NCBI RefSeq assembly: GCF_004119495.1
Contig: NZ_NRQU01000003.1
Span: forward strand, 1-64,000
Direction of reading: 5' to 3'
Origin: Flavobacterium sp. YO12
GTDB taxonomy: Bacteria; Bacteroidota; Bacteroidia; Flavobacteriales; Flavobacteriaceae
Length of the DNA stretch: 64,000 nucleotides
A program made the position numbers and the translations under genes. Of this stretch, positions 26,330 to 35,169 are shown piece by piece. The stretch's first letter is position 1. Each line of letters starts with the position of its first letter. The notes below the pieces were generated by a model. It had not been told where the DNA came from. It did no database searches and saw nothing but the letters and a program-made list of their open reading frames with translations.

Positions 26330-26860
26330 ATGAAAAAGGTTATTACATTTTTGTTTTTAGTAACATTTGGGTTTACTCAGGCGCAGCAGGCTTTTAAAGG
26401 AAAAGGAGACATGAAAGTAAACGTTGGTGCTAATATACAAGATGGAGGTTCTGGAATTCAAGGGTCTGTAGATTTTGGTTTAGGAGAAAATTTCTCTTTT
26501 GGTTTTGTTGCCAATTATTTACTTGGAGTAGATAATTTTACTGGTTTCTATCATAACAACCCAACTCCTTACAACGATTACAAACCAGATTTTCAAGATC
26601 GTTTTGACGCTAAAGCAAGAATTAATGCTAATTTAAGTAGTGTTATTGGTGTAGAACAATTAGATATTTACCCGGGTTTAAGTTTAGGATTACATAATTT
26701 TGGAGGTCACATTGGCGGACGTTATTTCTTTACAGATGGTTTTGGAGTTTTTACTGAAATTGGATTTCCAATTGCAAAATACGGAAGTAATGATGGTGTT
26801 TTTGATCACTTAAATAATCAAACGACTTTTAGTTTAGGAGCTTCTTTCAATTTAGATTAA
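26330..26860 (+). CDS. Small outer-membrane beta-barrel protein (DUF6646-like)
   Basis: A 176-residue protein with a signal peptide (MKKVITFLFLVTFGFTQAQQ). It then has alternating amphipathic strands rich in Gly and aromatic residues (VNVGANIQDGGSGIQGSVDFGLG, FSFGFVANYLLG) and ends in Phe-containing strands, as expected for an outer-membrane barrel. It resembles the conserved Flavobacteriia DUF6646 family. Function unknown. A terminator follows. Confidence 0.78.
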   Translation: MKKVITFLFLVTFGFTQAQQAFKGKGDMKVNVGANIQDGGSGIQGSVDFGLGENFSFGFVANYLLGVDNFTGFYHNNPTPYNDYKPDFQDRFDAKARINANLSSVIGVEQLDIYPGLSLGLHNFGGHIGGRYFFTDGFGVFTEIGFPIAKYGSNDGVFDHLNNQTTFSLGASFNLD

Positions 26861-26866
26861 GTTTTT

Positions 26867-26905
26867 AAGTTCCAAAGGCTCAAAGTGGCAAAGGGACAAA
26901 GTTTT
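26867..26905. repeat. CAAAG-word repeat (left of the membrane gene)
   Basis: AAGTTCCAAAGGCTCAAAGT then GGCAAAGGGACAAAG. It is in inverted orientation to the copy at 27511-27547, so the two flank the gene between them. Confidence 0.65.
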
Positions 26906-26915
26906 TAAAAAGAAA

Positions 26916-26945
26916 AAAAACCGCCTTATTGGCGGTTTTTGTGTT
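26916..26945. terminator. Terminator
   Basis: Perfect AAAAACCGCC / GGCGGTTTTT stem (26916-26925, 26931-26940) with TTATT loop; serves convergent genes on both sides. Confidence 0.85.
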
Positions 26946-26951
26946 TTATAT

Positions 26952-27398
26952 CTAAATTTCTGACACTAGTCTAAGTTTTCTTTTTAACATAAAAATAAAA
27001 TCATTTAATGTAGTGGAGTAGTCTTCATTTGAATCCTCATCAATCAAAAATTCGGAAAGGTCTTTTTTTCGATGATAAATCAATAAGGAAGAGTAATTTA
27101 TACCTATACTCGGAGCCCAATTTACAAATGACATCAGAAAGAAATAGAATATCAAAACCCTAATAAAAACAAAGAACTTCCAAAAACCTTTACTTAAACC
27201 ATTTTCATTATTTTCTCTAAAAGCTTTAATGGTAAAATAAAGCAGTTGAATTATAAAAATCGGTATAAGAATATTCGACAGATGTAATAAACACCGAACA
27301 TCTATCAAAAACATTAACAATGCTATAAAATTCGAAATTGCTGTATTTATTATGAAGAAATAACTTCCCCATTTAATATCTATTTCAAACTTTTCCAA
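26952..27398 (-). CDS. Hypothetical membrane protein
   Basis: A 148-residue protein with about three or four transmembrane segments (FFIINTAISNFIALLMFLI, LSNILIPIFIIQLLYFTI, FWKFFVFIRVLIFYFFLMSFV) and a charged cytoplasmic-type tail rich in Asp/Glu, then a Lys/Arg-rich end. I recognise no family. It is bracketed by inverted CAAAG/CTTTG-word repeats, which may mark an inserted segment. Confidence 0.62.
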   Translation of the reverse strand: MEKFEIDIKWGSYFFIINTAISNFIALLMFLIDVRCLLHLSNILIPIFIIQLLYFTIKAFRENNENGLSKGFWKFFVFIRVLIFYFFLMSFVNWAPSIGINYSSLLIYHRKKDLSEFLIDEDSNEDYSTTLNDFIFMLKRKLRLVSEI

Positions 27399-27510
27399 AT
27401 TTGCGTGTTTTTTAAGTCAGAGCTAATGTAAATAAAAGATTACACTCTATTAATGCCCTCTCGGAAATAAAAAAAATCTTCATTCAAGAAAGTTCTCTTT
27501 ATCTAAATCA

Positions 27511-27547
27511 CTCTTTACACCTTTGTGCCTCTGAGTCTTTGAGCCTA
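27511..27547. repeat. CTTTG-word repeat (right of the membrane gene)
   Basis: CTCTTTACACCTTTGTGCCT then CTGAGTCTTTGAGCCTA, inverted relative to 26867-26905; the shared outer phrase is AGGCTCAAAG. Confidence 0.65.
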
Positions 27548-27551
27548 AAAA

Positions 27552-28205
27552 TCAAATCGCCATTTCTGGAATTTCTCCCTCAATAATCAAATCGGCTTCA
27601 GTTGAAGCAATGATATGCTCAACAGAAACACCTGGCGCTCGTTCTAAGAGCTTAAAACCTTTTTCTGTTACTTCGAGAACCGCAAGCTCAGTTACAACCT
27701 TTTTAACGCATCCTACACCTGTTAATGGCAAAGTACATTTTTTTAAGATTTTAGATTCGCCTGCTTTATTCACATGCATCATAGCAACGATGATGTTTTC
27801 GGCGGAAGCCACTAAATCCATCGCACCTCCCATTCCTTTTACCATTTTACCCGGAATTTTCCAGTTTGCGATATCTCCGTTTTCAGAAACTTCCATTGCT
27901 CCTAGAATGGTTAAATCTACTTTTTGACTGCGAATCATTCCGAAACTAAACGCCGAGTCGAAAAAACTTGCACCCGGAAGTGTGGTTATGGTTTGTTTTC
28001 CTGCATTGATAATATCTGCATCTTCTTCACCGGCGAAAGGAAAAGGTCCCATACCAAGAACTCCGTTTTCGCTTTGAAATTCAACTGCAATATCTTCTCT
28101 GACATAATTTGCAACCAAAGTCGGGATCCCGATTCCAAGGTTTACAAAATATCTGTCTTTTACTTCTTTTGCAATTCGTTTTGCTATATCTTCTTTTGTT
28201 AACAT
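27552..28205 (-). CDS. scoB: 3-oxoacid CoA-transferase subunit B
   Basis: A 217-residue beta subunit of succinyl-CoA:3-ketoacid CoA-transferase, which moves CoA from succinyl-CoA to acetoacetate. The catalytic glutamate sits in the SENGVLGMGP motif near residue 46; GAMEVSENGDIANWKIPGK and KGMGGAMDLV are further family signatures. It follows subunit A on the same strand across an 80-base spacer containing a 17-bp inverted repeat. Length is normal. Confidence 0.94.
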   Translation of the reverse strand: MLTKEDIAKRIAKEVKDRYFVNLGIGIPTLVANYVREDIAVEFQSENGVLGMGPFPFAGEEDADIINAGKQTITTLPGASFFDSAFSFGMIRSQKVDLTILGAMEVSENGDIANWKIPGKMVKGMGGAMDLVASAENIIVAMMHVNKAGESKILKKCTLPLTGVGCVKKVVTELAVLEVTEKGFKLLERAPGVSVEHIIASTEADLIIEGEIPEMAI

Positions 28206-28223
28206 GTCTTGAATGTGTTAATT

Positions 28224-28279
28224 AGAAAATTTGATAATTAGAAAATTTTTACGCAATCTGCTTAATTATCAAATTTTCT
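28224..28279. repeat. Inverted repeat inside the sco operon
   Basis: Perfect 17-bp arms (28224-28240, 28263-28279) around a 22-base loop, with a partial internal direct repeat TTAGAAAATTT. It fills the gap between the two subunit genes. Confidence 0.78.
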
Positions 28280-28285
28280 CATTAT

Positions 28286-28987
28286 CTAATTTTTAGTTCT
28301 CACTGTTCGTTGCTCGATTCTTTTTTCAAATTTTTCTCCTTGAAAGATACGCTGTACCATAATTCCTGGAATATGAATTTGATTTGGATCTAAAGTCCCA
28401 ACTGGAACCAATTCTTCAACCTCTGCAATTGTAATTTTCCCTGCACCGGCCATACAAGCATTGAAGTTTCTGGCAGTTCCTTTAAAAATCAAATTTCCAG
28501 CTTCGTCACCTTTCCATGCTTTTACAATGGCAAAATCGGCTTTAAAAGCTTGTTCCATAATATGCATTTTACCGTTGAATTCGCGAACTTCTTTTCCTTC
28601 GGCAACTTCAGTTCCGTAACCAGCAGGTGTAAAGAAAGCTGGAATTCCGGCTTGTGCCGCACGACAGCGTTCTGCCAAAGTTCCTTGCGGCGTTAATTCA
28701 ACCTCCAATTCTCCTGAAAGCATCTGACGCTCGAACTCGGCATTTTCTCCCACATAAGAGGAGATCATTTTTTTGATTTGTTTTTTCTGCAAAAGCAATC
28801 CTAAACCAAAATCATCGACTCCGGCATTGTTCGAAATACAAGTTAAATCTGAAATTGTAGTTTCTACTAAAGCCGCAATAGTATTTTCAGGAATACCGCA
28901 TAGACCAAAACCGCCAAACATAATTGTCATTCCCGTTTTTATTCCATCAATTGCTTCCTGAACATTATTTACTTTTTTTGTTATCAT
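28286..28987 (-). CDS. scoA: 3-oxoacid CoA-transferase subunit A
   Basis: A 233-residue alpha subunit of the same CoA-transferase; the CoA-binding glycine motif MFGGFGLCG is at residues about 22-30, followed by [15 protein letters not shown] and the [17 protein letters not shown] signature. The active enzyme is an A-B heterodimer or its dimer. It is the first gene of the two-gene operon and is used in ketone body and branched-chain catabolism. Confidence 0.94.
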   Translation of the reverse strand: MITKKVNNVQEAIDGIKTGMTIMFGGFGLCGIPENTIAALVETTISDLTCISNNAGVDDFGLGLLLQKKQIKKMISSYVGENAEFERQMLSGELEVELTPQGTLAERCRAAQAGIPAFFTPAGYGTEVAEGKEVREFNGKMHIMEQAFKADFAIVKAWKGDEAGNLIFKGTARNFNACMAGAGKITIAEVEELVPVGTLDPNQIHIPGIMVQRIFQGEKFEKRIEQRTVRTKN

Positions 28988-29076
28988 AACAAAGGGTCTT
29001 TATTATCGTATATTTTTGATAAAAATAAGATTTTTAGATTAATTTATATCGATTTCGTAAAAAATAAAATCAACCA

Positions 29077-29133
29077 ATCCAAAAAAATATCCTTTTGCGT
29101 TTTTCAAATCTGAAAGCCGCAAAAGGATATTTT
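29077..29133 (-). terminator. Terminator of the ricT-gldH-mrcA operon
   Basis: Perfect 16-bp arms (29084-29099, 29118-29133); on the minus strand the hairpin is followed by a T run. It lies just beyond the PBP1A stop codon. Confidence 0.85.
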
Positions 29134-29154
29134 ATATTTTAAAAAGAGACTAAA

Positions 29155-31461
29155 TTACAACTCGAATTCGTCTGTATTTTGTTCTGTTTGTGTTGTGTCT
29201 TTTACAACAGCAGGTCTGCTGTAACAATCTACTTTTATAGAAAGATTTGCTGGACGTTCAAATTCTGATTTAGAAATTTGAAGTCCTGGATCAGCATAAC
29301 AAAGTTTCATGAAATAACCCCAAATTGGTAATGCTGCTGTAGCTCCTTGTCCGTAAGTTAAACTTTTAAAACGAGCCGAACGATCTTCGCAACCTACCCA
29401 AACTCCAGTTACTAAATTCGGAACCATTCCCATAAACCATCCATCTGACTGATTTTGTGTTGTTCCGGTTTTACCTGCAATTGGATTTTTGAACATATAC
29501 GGATATCCTGTCCATCTATTATCACCACTTCCTCCGCCTTGCGTACGCAAACGAGCACCAGAACCAGTTTCTGTAACCCCTTCTAACAATTTGATTACGG
29601 CAAAAGCAATATCTTTATTTAAAACGTCATGAGATTCTGGAATTGGTTCGTAAATAACCTCGCCGCTTTTATTTTCGATACGGCTTAAAAATTGTGGTTT
29701 TACATACACTCCTTGATTGGCAAATGTACTATAAGCAGCCACCATATCTTCAACCGTAATATCAACAGCTCCAAGAGCAATAGACGGCTGTGCAGGAATT
29801 TCGGTTTTTACCCCTAATTTATGTGTTAATTCAACCACAGCTTCTGGGCCAGTTCTGTCAATTAATTTTGCTGAAATCGTATTAATCGAATTAGCCAAAC
29901 CTTGCTTTAAAGTAACCATTCCGCGGTATCTGTTGTCAGAGTTTCTCGGTTCCCAATCTGCTGTAACATTATGACGTCCTTTATGAATCATAAATGGTCC
30001 ATCTAGAATTGAATCACAAGGAGACATATTTAATTGTTCAATAGCAGTTGCGTAAACAAATGGTTTAAAAGTAGAACCAACTTGTCTTGCTCCTTGCCCA
30101 ACGTGATCGTATTGGAAATATTTATAATTAATTCCCCCAACCCATGCTTTAATATTTCCAGTTTGCGGCTCCATAGCCATCATACCTGATTGTAAAAAAT
30201 GCTTGAAATAACGAATAGAATCTAATGGCGTCATTACTGTATCACGCTCGCCTTTCCAAGTAAAGATGCGCATCTTTGTTTTTACTTTGAATGAAGCAAT
30301 AATATCATCTTCGCTTTTGTCCATGTCTTTCATCTGAGCCCAGCGAACAGAGTTTTTCATTGCCTGCATCATAATACGATCAGTCTCTGCTTGCGTAATG
30401 TTTACGAAAGGCGCATTTTTATTGGTTTTCATTTCAATAAAAAATTGCTGCTGCAGATTTTTCATATGCTCAGAAACTGCTTCTTCGGCATGTGCCTGCA
30501 TTCTCGAATCGATGGTAGTATATATTTTTAAACCGTCTTTATAAATATCATAATCTGAACCATCTGGTTTTTTATTTTCGGCAACCCATTTTTTCATGTA
30601 ATCACGAAGGTATTCTCTAAAATAAGTAGCTGTTCCTTCACGGTGGCTTTCTAGTTTGAATTTTAATGCAATTGGCAAGGCCTGCAACCTCAACTTTTCA
30701 GCTTCAGTAATCATTTTTGCTTTTTCCATTTGAGAAAGCACTACGTTACGACGATTTTTTACTCCTTCTGGATTACGAACGGGATTGTATAATCCTGAGT
30801 TTTTGAACATTCCGACTAAAATAGCCGATTCGTCCATGGTTAAATCTTTTGGATCTTTTGAGAAATAAGTTTGAGCAGCAGAACTAACTCCTACTGAATA
30901 ATTTCCGAAATCGTAAACGTTGCAATACATTGCCAAAATTTCGTTTTTGGTGTATTGTCGTTCTAGACGAATTGCGATAATCCATTCTTTTATTTTTTGT
31001 ACAATTCTAAAAGGGAGAAATTTAGAACCTTCTCCATGAAATAATTGTTTTGCAAGCTGTTGTGTTAATGTACTTGCTCCTCCATTTGTTCCTAAACTAA
31101 ATACCGCTCTTAAAGTTCCACGTCCGTCGATTCCTGAATGTTCGTAAAAACGAGCATCTTCGGTTGCAACCAAAGCTTCAACTAAACTTTTTGGTAAATC
31201 CGAATATTTAAGCTGAGATCTATTGGTTTTAAAATACTTACCAATTACAACTCCATCAGAAGAAATAATCTCGGTTGCCAAATTAGAATCTGGATTTTCC
31301 AAATCTTCAAATGAAGGCATCGAGCCAAAAAGTCCCCAAGAAGCAAATAAAAAGAAAGCCAGAATACCTAATAAGGAATAAGCAAAAACTCTCCAGAACT
31401 TCTTTTTGTAATAATTAATATCCTTAACGCTATTTGTTTGATTGTTTTTCTTAGCAGCCAT
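29155..31461 (-). CDS. mrcA: Penicillin-binding protein 1A (bifunctional)
   Basis: A 768-residue class A PBP that polymerises and crosslinks peptidoglycan in the periplasm. Order of domains: short cytoplasmic tail, one transmembrane segment (about residues 27-47), GT51 glycosyltransferase with the EDARFYEHSGID motif, and a transpeptidase with the SxxK serine in GSTFKPF (near residue 463), the SIN motif (ANSINTI) and KTGTT. It is third in a minus-strand operon after ricT and gldH, 9 bases from gldH. Confidence 0.95.
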   Translation of the reverse strand: MAAKKNNQTNSVKDINYYKKKFWRVFAYSLLGILAFFLFASWGLFGSMPSFEDLENPDSNLATEIISSDGVVIGKYFKTNRSQLKYSDLPKSLVEALVATEDARFYEHSGIDGRGTLRAVFSLGTNGGASTLTQQLAKQLFHGEGSKFLPFRIVQKIKEWIIAIRLERQYTKNEILAMYCNVYDFGNYSVGVSSAAQTYFSKDPKDLTMDESAILVGMFKNSGLYNPVRNPEGVKNRRNVVLSQMEKAKMITEAEKLRLQALPIALKFKLESHREGTATYFREYLRDYMKKWVAENKKPDGSDYDIYKDGLKIYTTIDSRMQAHAEEAVSEHMKNLQQQFFIEMKTNKNAPFVNITQAETDRIMMQAMKNSVRWAQMKDMDKSEDDIIASFKVKTKMRIFTWKGERDTVMTPLDSIRYFKHFLQSGMMAMEPQTGNIKAWVGGINYKYFQYDHVGQGARQVGSTFKPFVYATAIEQLNMSPCDSILDGPFMIHKGRHNVTADWEPRNSDNRYRGMVTLKQGLANSINTISAKLIDRTGPEAVVELTHKLGVKTEIPAQPSIALGAVDITVEDMVAAYSTFANQGVYVKPQFLSRIENKSGEVIYEPIPESHDVLNKDIAFAVIKLLEGVTETGSGARLRTQGGGSGDNRWTGYPYMFKNPIAGKTGTTQNQSDGWFMGMVPNLVTGVWVGCEDRSARFKSLTYGQGATAALPIWGYFMKLCYADPGLQISKSEFERPANLSIKVDCYSRPAVVKDTTQTEQNTDEFEL

Positions 31462-31470
31462 AACTATTTT

Positions 31471-31950
31471 CTAATCTTTTTGTTCTATTCTAAAACCTAC
31501 ATCTGTAATACCATCTAAAGCTTCAACTCCTGGTATTTTTCCTGATTCTCTAACCGCTTGTTTAATATGAACTTTGTAGGTTCCTTTAAACTTTACATCT
31601 TCTTTGTAAAAAAGTTTACTTTCTTTAATATCGCTAAAACCGTTTCCTAAAAGAGTTCCGTCAGGATTTGCCATTTGATATTCTAAAGTATCCACTTTTG
31701 TAAAACCGCTTGGTGTTTCTAAAGCTACAATTAAGAACAGATTATTAAACGGATAATTGTTGTTGTCTCTCAAATTTACAAACAAATTGTATTTTTTGGT
31801 AGAATCTAAAACTGGCAGATCAAAAGTTATAATACTGTCTTTGTGCCAAGCACTTCCAACAGATTTATACTCATCGAACACTCTTTTTTTATCGCACGAA
31901 AAAAGGAGTATCGCTGCCAAAAAAAGAATTCCGCTATTTTTTATTCTCAT
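31471..31950 (-). CDS. gldH: Gliding motility lipoprotein GldH
   Basis: A 159-residue lipoprotein with signal and lipobox (LLFSC), matching GldH, one of the lipoproteins needed for gliding in Flavobacterium. The sequence SCDKKRVFDEYKSVGSAWHK and the VGFRIEQKD end are characteristic. The start lies inside the end of ricT (17-base overlap), so translation is coupled. Its presence is the best single taxonomic marker in the window. Confidence 0.92.
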   Translation of the reverse strand: MRIKNSGILFLAAILLFSCDKKRVFDEYKSVGSAWHKDSIITFDLPVLDSTKKYNLFVNLRDNNNYPFNNLFLIVALETPSGFTKVDTLEYQMANPDGTLLGNGFSDIKESKLFYKEDVKFKGTYKVHIKQAVRESGKIPGVEALDGITDVGFRIEQKD

Positions 31951-33298
31951 TTTTTGTAATAATTATAGGTTTTCTAGGTTCAGCCGTTTTATTTTCATTT
32001 GAATTTGGCTTATTCGAGTTATTTCCTTTATTCGTATTTTGCGGCTTATTCTGGTGATTTGGCTTATTCGGATTATTCCCTTTATTTGGTTTATTCGAAT
32101 TTCCTCCACCAGGTTTATTATTAGCTTGCTGTGTTTTTTCAGGAGCAGCAACAATCGCATTTTCAGCATTTGGCTTACGCTTGCGATTTGGTTTTTTCTT
32201 TCTTTTCGGCTGGTCAAAACGAGTTAAACTTTCTTGACCCATTGCATTATTAAAGTCTTTTTCAGGCTCTGAAGTCACTTCAATTGCAAAATCTTCTAAT
32301 GAAGAAACTTTGTTTTTTTGTTTATTCTCAGCTATAATTTCTTTTACCTGATCAATTTTTAAAACATGCCAATTTGCAAAATTATTGGTATAAGCAAACC
32401 ACATTAATCCTTTAAAAATATCTTGTTTCTGACAAATTGCGTCTCCTTTTTCAGTCACTAATTTAGTGTCGTAATCTGGAAAATCTTTCAATGCGTCCAT
32501 GTAAGTATCTAACTCGTAGTTTAGACAGCATTTTAATTTACCACATTGTCCTGCTAATTTCTGCGGATTCAATGAAAGCTGCTGGTAACGTGCTGCCGAT
32601 GTGTTGACACTTCTAAAATCTGTTAACCAAGTGGAACAGCAAAGTTCTCTTCCGCAAGATCCAATTCCACCCAAACGAGCAGCTTCCTGACGGAAACCAA
32701 CTTGTTTCATCTCAACTCTTGTGCTAAATTCTTTTGCAAAATCTTTAATCAAAAGTCTAAAATCGACTCTGTCATTTGCGGTGTAATAAAAAGTAGCTTT
32801 TGATCCATCACCTTGAAATTCAATATCTGAAATCTTCATTTCCAGCTTATGCTGAATTGCCAATTCACGTGCACGAACTTTCATTGGTTCTTCACGATCA
32901 CGTGCTACTGACCAAATATCAATATCTTTTTGAGATGCTTTTCTATAAATCTTTGGAACTTCGTTACTATCTGGATTTACTCCTTTTTTCTTCATTTGAA
33001 TTTTTACCAATTCTCCTGTCAAAGTAACAATTCCTATATCATGTCCTGGTGATGCAACAGTTGCTACAATATCACCTATGCTTAACGTTAATTTTTCTGA
33101 ATTTCTAAAAAACTCTTTACGTCCGTTCTTAAAACGAACCTCAACACAATCAAAAACCACCTCTCCATTAGACGGGCTCATGTTCGAAAGCCAATCAAAA
33201 ACCGTCAATTTATTGCAGCTGTCGGTGCCGCAAGTCCCATTATTTTTACAACCCTTTGGTGCGCCGCCATCAGAGGTTGAACAACTTGTACATGCCAT
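31934..33298 (-). CDS. ricT: RicT/PSP1-domain regulatory protein
   Basis: A 454-residue PSP1 (YaaT/RicT) protein. In Bacillus, RicT joins RicA and RicF in a complex carrying 4Fe-4S clusters that affects RNA processing; no ricA or ricF is visible here. The PSP1 core spans about residues 60-280 and holds CGRELCC and CGKLKCC cysteine clusters. Two features are unusual: an N-terminal extension with five cysteines in the first 28 residues, and a low-complexity Asn/Pro/Lys/Gly tail from about residue 390. ATG 33298 is chosen because an earlier in-frame start only adds unlikely sequence. Confidence 0.88.
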   Translation of the reverse strand: MACTSCSTSDGGAPKGCKNNGTCGTDSCNKLTVFDWLSNMSPSNGEVVFDCVEVRFKNGRKEFFRNSEKLTLSIGDIVATVASPGHDIGIVTLTGELVKIQMKKKGVNPDSNEVPKIYRKASQKDIDIWSVARDREEPMKVRARELAIQHKLEMKISDIEFQGDGSKATFYYTANDRVDFRLLIKDFAKEFSTRVEMKQVGFRQEAARLGGIGSCGRELCCSTWLTDFRSVNTSAARYQQLSLNPQKLAGQCGKLKCCLNYELDTYMDALKDFPDYDTKLVTEKGDAICQKQDIFKGLMWFAYTNNFANWHVLKIDQVKEIIAENKQKNKVSSLEDFAIEVTSEPEKDFNNAMGQESLTRFDQPKRKKKPNRKRKPNAENAIVAAPEKTQQANNKPGGGNSNKPNKGNNPNKPNHQNKPQNTNKGNNSNKPNSNENKTAEPRKPIIITKNENKK

Positions 33299-33411
33299 AA
33301 TTATATATGTAGTGTTGCAAAAAAGCAACTTAAGTTCATAAACGTTTGATCGGTAAAGATAGTATTTTTTTTATTTTGCTTTTTATCGTTTGAATTATAA
33401 GACGTGTAAAA

Positions 33412-33455
33412 TAAAAAAACCTGTTCTGTTTAACACAAAATAGGTTTTTTTAAGC
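33412..33455 (-). terminator. Probable terminator after the ferredoxin gene
   Basis: AAAAAACCTGTT and AATAGGTTTTTT arms with imperfect inner pairing; A/T runs on both sides. Confidence 0.5.
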
Positions 33456-33475
33456 TTTTTTTAGGCTGAATATAT

Positions 33476-33706
33476 CTATGTCTCTTTAACCGTAATAATT
33501 TTCACAGGACAAGCTTTTGCTGCTAGTTCGCAGCTTTCAACAATACTATGATTTGGAGATTTTAATGTAAAAAAGCCTTTTGCATTCACCGAATGAATCA
33601 AAACTGATTTCCCATCCTTTTTTGACATTTGAAAATGCACTGGATCCATTTCGACGCAGTAATTACATCCAATACATTTATCTCTTTGTAAAGTTACGAT
33701 AACCAT
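33476..33706 (-). CDS. Single-cluster 4Fe-4S ferredoxin
   Basis: A 76-residue ferredoxin with CIGCNYC (C-x2-C-x2-C) near residue 12 and a distal CP motif (KACPVKI), giving one 4Fe-4S cluster; an extra Cys is in VESCELAAKACP. Its start codon overlaps the stop of the U32 gene by one base, which indicates coupled expression. It may supply electrons to, or maintain a cluster in, the U32 protein; this is inference. Confidence 0.9.
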   Translation of the reverse strand: MVIVTLQRDKCIGCNYCVEMDPVHFQMSKKDGKSVLIHSVNAKGFFTLKSPNHSIVESCELAAKACPVKIITVKET

Positions 33707-34947
33707 TACGCTTCAACAATTTTATATAATTTGTCCGACATTCTGATTCTAAATGGAAGTTTAAAAGTACAATCGTCTCCTTTTGTAGCTTTTTCTGCTG
33801 CGAGATCATTTACAAACATCTCATCAATAATCATTTCCTGAGCGCCGGTGCTTGGTCCGGTTACGAGAATTTTATCCCCAATTTTTATATCGTAAGCTTC
33901 TATTTTGAATTGTCCTACGTTGGCTTTTGGAAAATAATGTGTTCCTTTTCCAACATAAACCTTTTTCTGTGTTGCTGCAGATCCTGGAATAGCACTCCAT
34001 TCTCCTAATTCTTGTCCCAAATAATATCCTGACCAGAAACCACGATTGTAGACAGTTTCTAAAGCCTGCATCCAAACTGTTACTTTTTCTTTGGAGAAAG
34101 TTCCATCATAATAAGCGTCAATAGCTTCACGATAGGTTTTAATAACTGTTGCTACATATTCTGGCGCACGACCGCGCCCTTCAATTTTTAAAACCTGAAT
34201 TCCAGAATCTATAACTTGATCTAAGAAATCCAGCGTACATAAATCTTTTGGCGACATCATGTATTCGTTATCAAGTTCGATTTCAAAACCAGTTTCCTGA
34301 TCGATAACAGTATATTTTTTTCGGCAGTTTTGTTTGCAGGCGCCACGATTCGCAGATGAATTATGAGAGTGTAAACTCAAATAACATTTCCCTGAAACTG
34401 CCATACACAAAGCTCCGTGGCCAAAAATTTCGATTTCGACTAAATTTCCATTTGGACCTTTTATCTGTTCTTTTTCAATTTGAGCCGTAATATTCTTTAC
34501 TTGACGCAAGCTTAATTCTCGACTCAAAACCATTGTATCTGCAAATAAACTGTAGAATTTTATGGTTTCGATATTCGTTACATTTAACTGAGTTGAAATA
34601 TGAACTTCCATTCCAATTGATCTTGCCATGGCAATTACGGCTTGATCAGAAGCAATTACCGCAGTTATATTAGCTTCCTTCGCTTTGTTCAATAATGTTT
34701 TTACGACAGATAAATCGTGATCGTAAATGATCGTGTTTAATGTAAGATAGCTTCTAACATTTTTGGCTTCACAACGCTTCGCAATTTCTTTTAAATCTTC
34801 AATTGTAAAGTTCACCGTCGAACGTGCGCGCATATTCAGCTGTTCAACTCCAAAATATACGGAATCACAACCATTATCTAAAGCAGCCTGAAGCGACTCA
34901 AAGTTCCCTGCGGGAGCCATGAGTTCAATTTTGTTGGTAAGTGTCAT
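33706..34947 (-). CDS. U32-family protein, candidate TrhP-type tRNA hydroxylation factor
   Basis: A 413-residue U32 'peptidase' family protein. Four conserved cysteines (CMAVSGKC, then GACKQNC) match the iron-sulfur ligand set of U32 enzymes such as UbiU/V and TrhP. The N-terminus MAPAGNFESLQAALDNG and the FGHGALCMAVSG block are canonical. Residues about 327-413 are a U32 C-terminal beta domain that is also found in the adjacent TrhO. E. coli TrhP makes 5-hydroxyuridine at tRNA position 34; the neighbourhood favours that over RlhA (rRNA) but does not prove it. Confidence 0.85.
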   Translation of the reverse strand: MTLTNKIELMAPAGNFESLQAALDNGCDSVYFGVEQLNMRARSTVNFTIEDLKEIAKRCEAKNVRSYLTLNTIIYDHDLSVVKTLLNKAKEANITAVIASDQAVIAMARSIGMEVHISTQLNVTNIETIKFYSLFADTMVLSRELSLRQVKNITAQIEKEQIKGPNGNLVEIEIFGHGALCMAVSGKCYLSLHSHNSSANRGACKQNCRKKYTVIDQETGFEIELDNEYMMSPKDLCTLDFLDQVIDSGIQVLKIEGRGRAPEYVATVIKTYREAIDAYYDGTFSKEKVTVWMQALETVYNRGFWSGYYLGQELGEWSAIPGSAATQKKVYVGKGTHYFPKANVGQFKIEAYDIKIGDKILVTGPSTGAQEMIIDEMFVNDLAAEKATKGDDCTFKLPFRIRMSDKLYKIVEA

Positions 34948-34968
34948 TTTGATTTATTATTCAAATGA

Positions 34969-35015
34969 CAAAAATAATGCGGGTATAGATTAGATTCCTA
35001 TGATTTATATCATAG
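34969..35015 (-). promoter_or_regulatory. U32 promoter with upstream palindrome
   Basis: Minus-strand TATTTTTG at 34976-34969 lies 21 bases before the ATG. Just upstream is a perfect palindrome CTATGAT-TTAT-ATCATAG at 34998-35015, covering the -33 to -50 region: a candidate operator. The remainder of 34948-35169 is AT-rich with one imperfect hairpin (about 35053-35086). Confidence 0.42.
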
Positions 35016-35169
35016 TCTATATTTTAAAAATTATTTGTAACACATTAATATAGCCCACGATTGAAACCATGGACTATATTTATATTAATTTTTGGTGGAC
35101 AAAATGGCATGAATCCATAATTTGGTAAAATATGGCTGCACCATTTTAAATTTAGGATTTTAAAAATCA

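Noticed and set aside
26867-27547. CAAAG/CTTTG repeats as tandem CRISPR-like arrays
   Set aside because: Words vary in length and order and have no unique spacers.
33314-33329. GTTGC-A6-GCAAC palindrome upstream of ricT as another copy of the Fur-family operator
   Set aside because: Half-sites are in the opposite order and spacing is 6 rather than 3, so it is a different motif.
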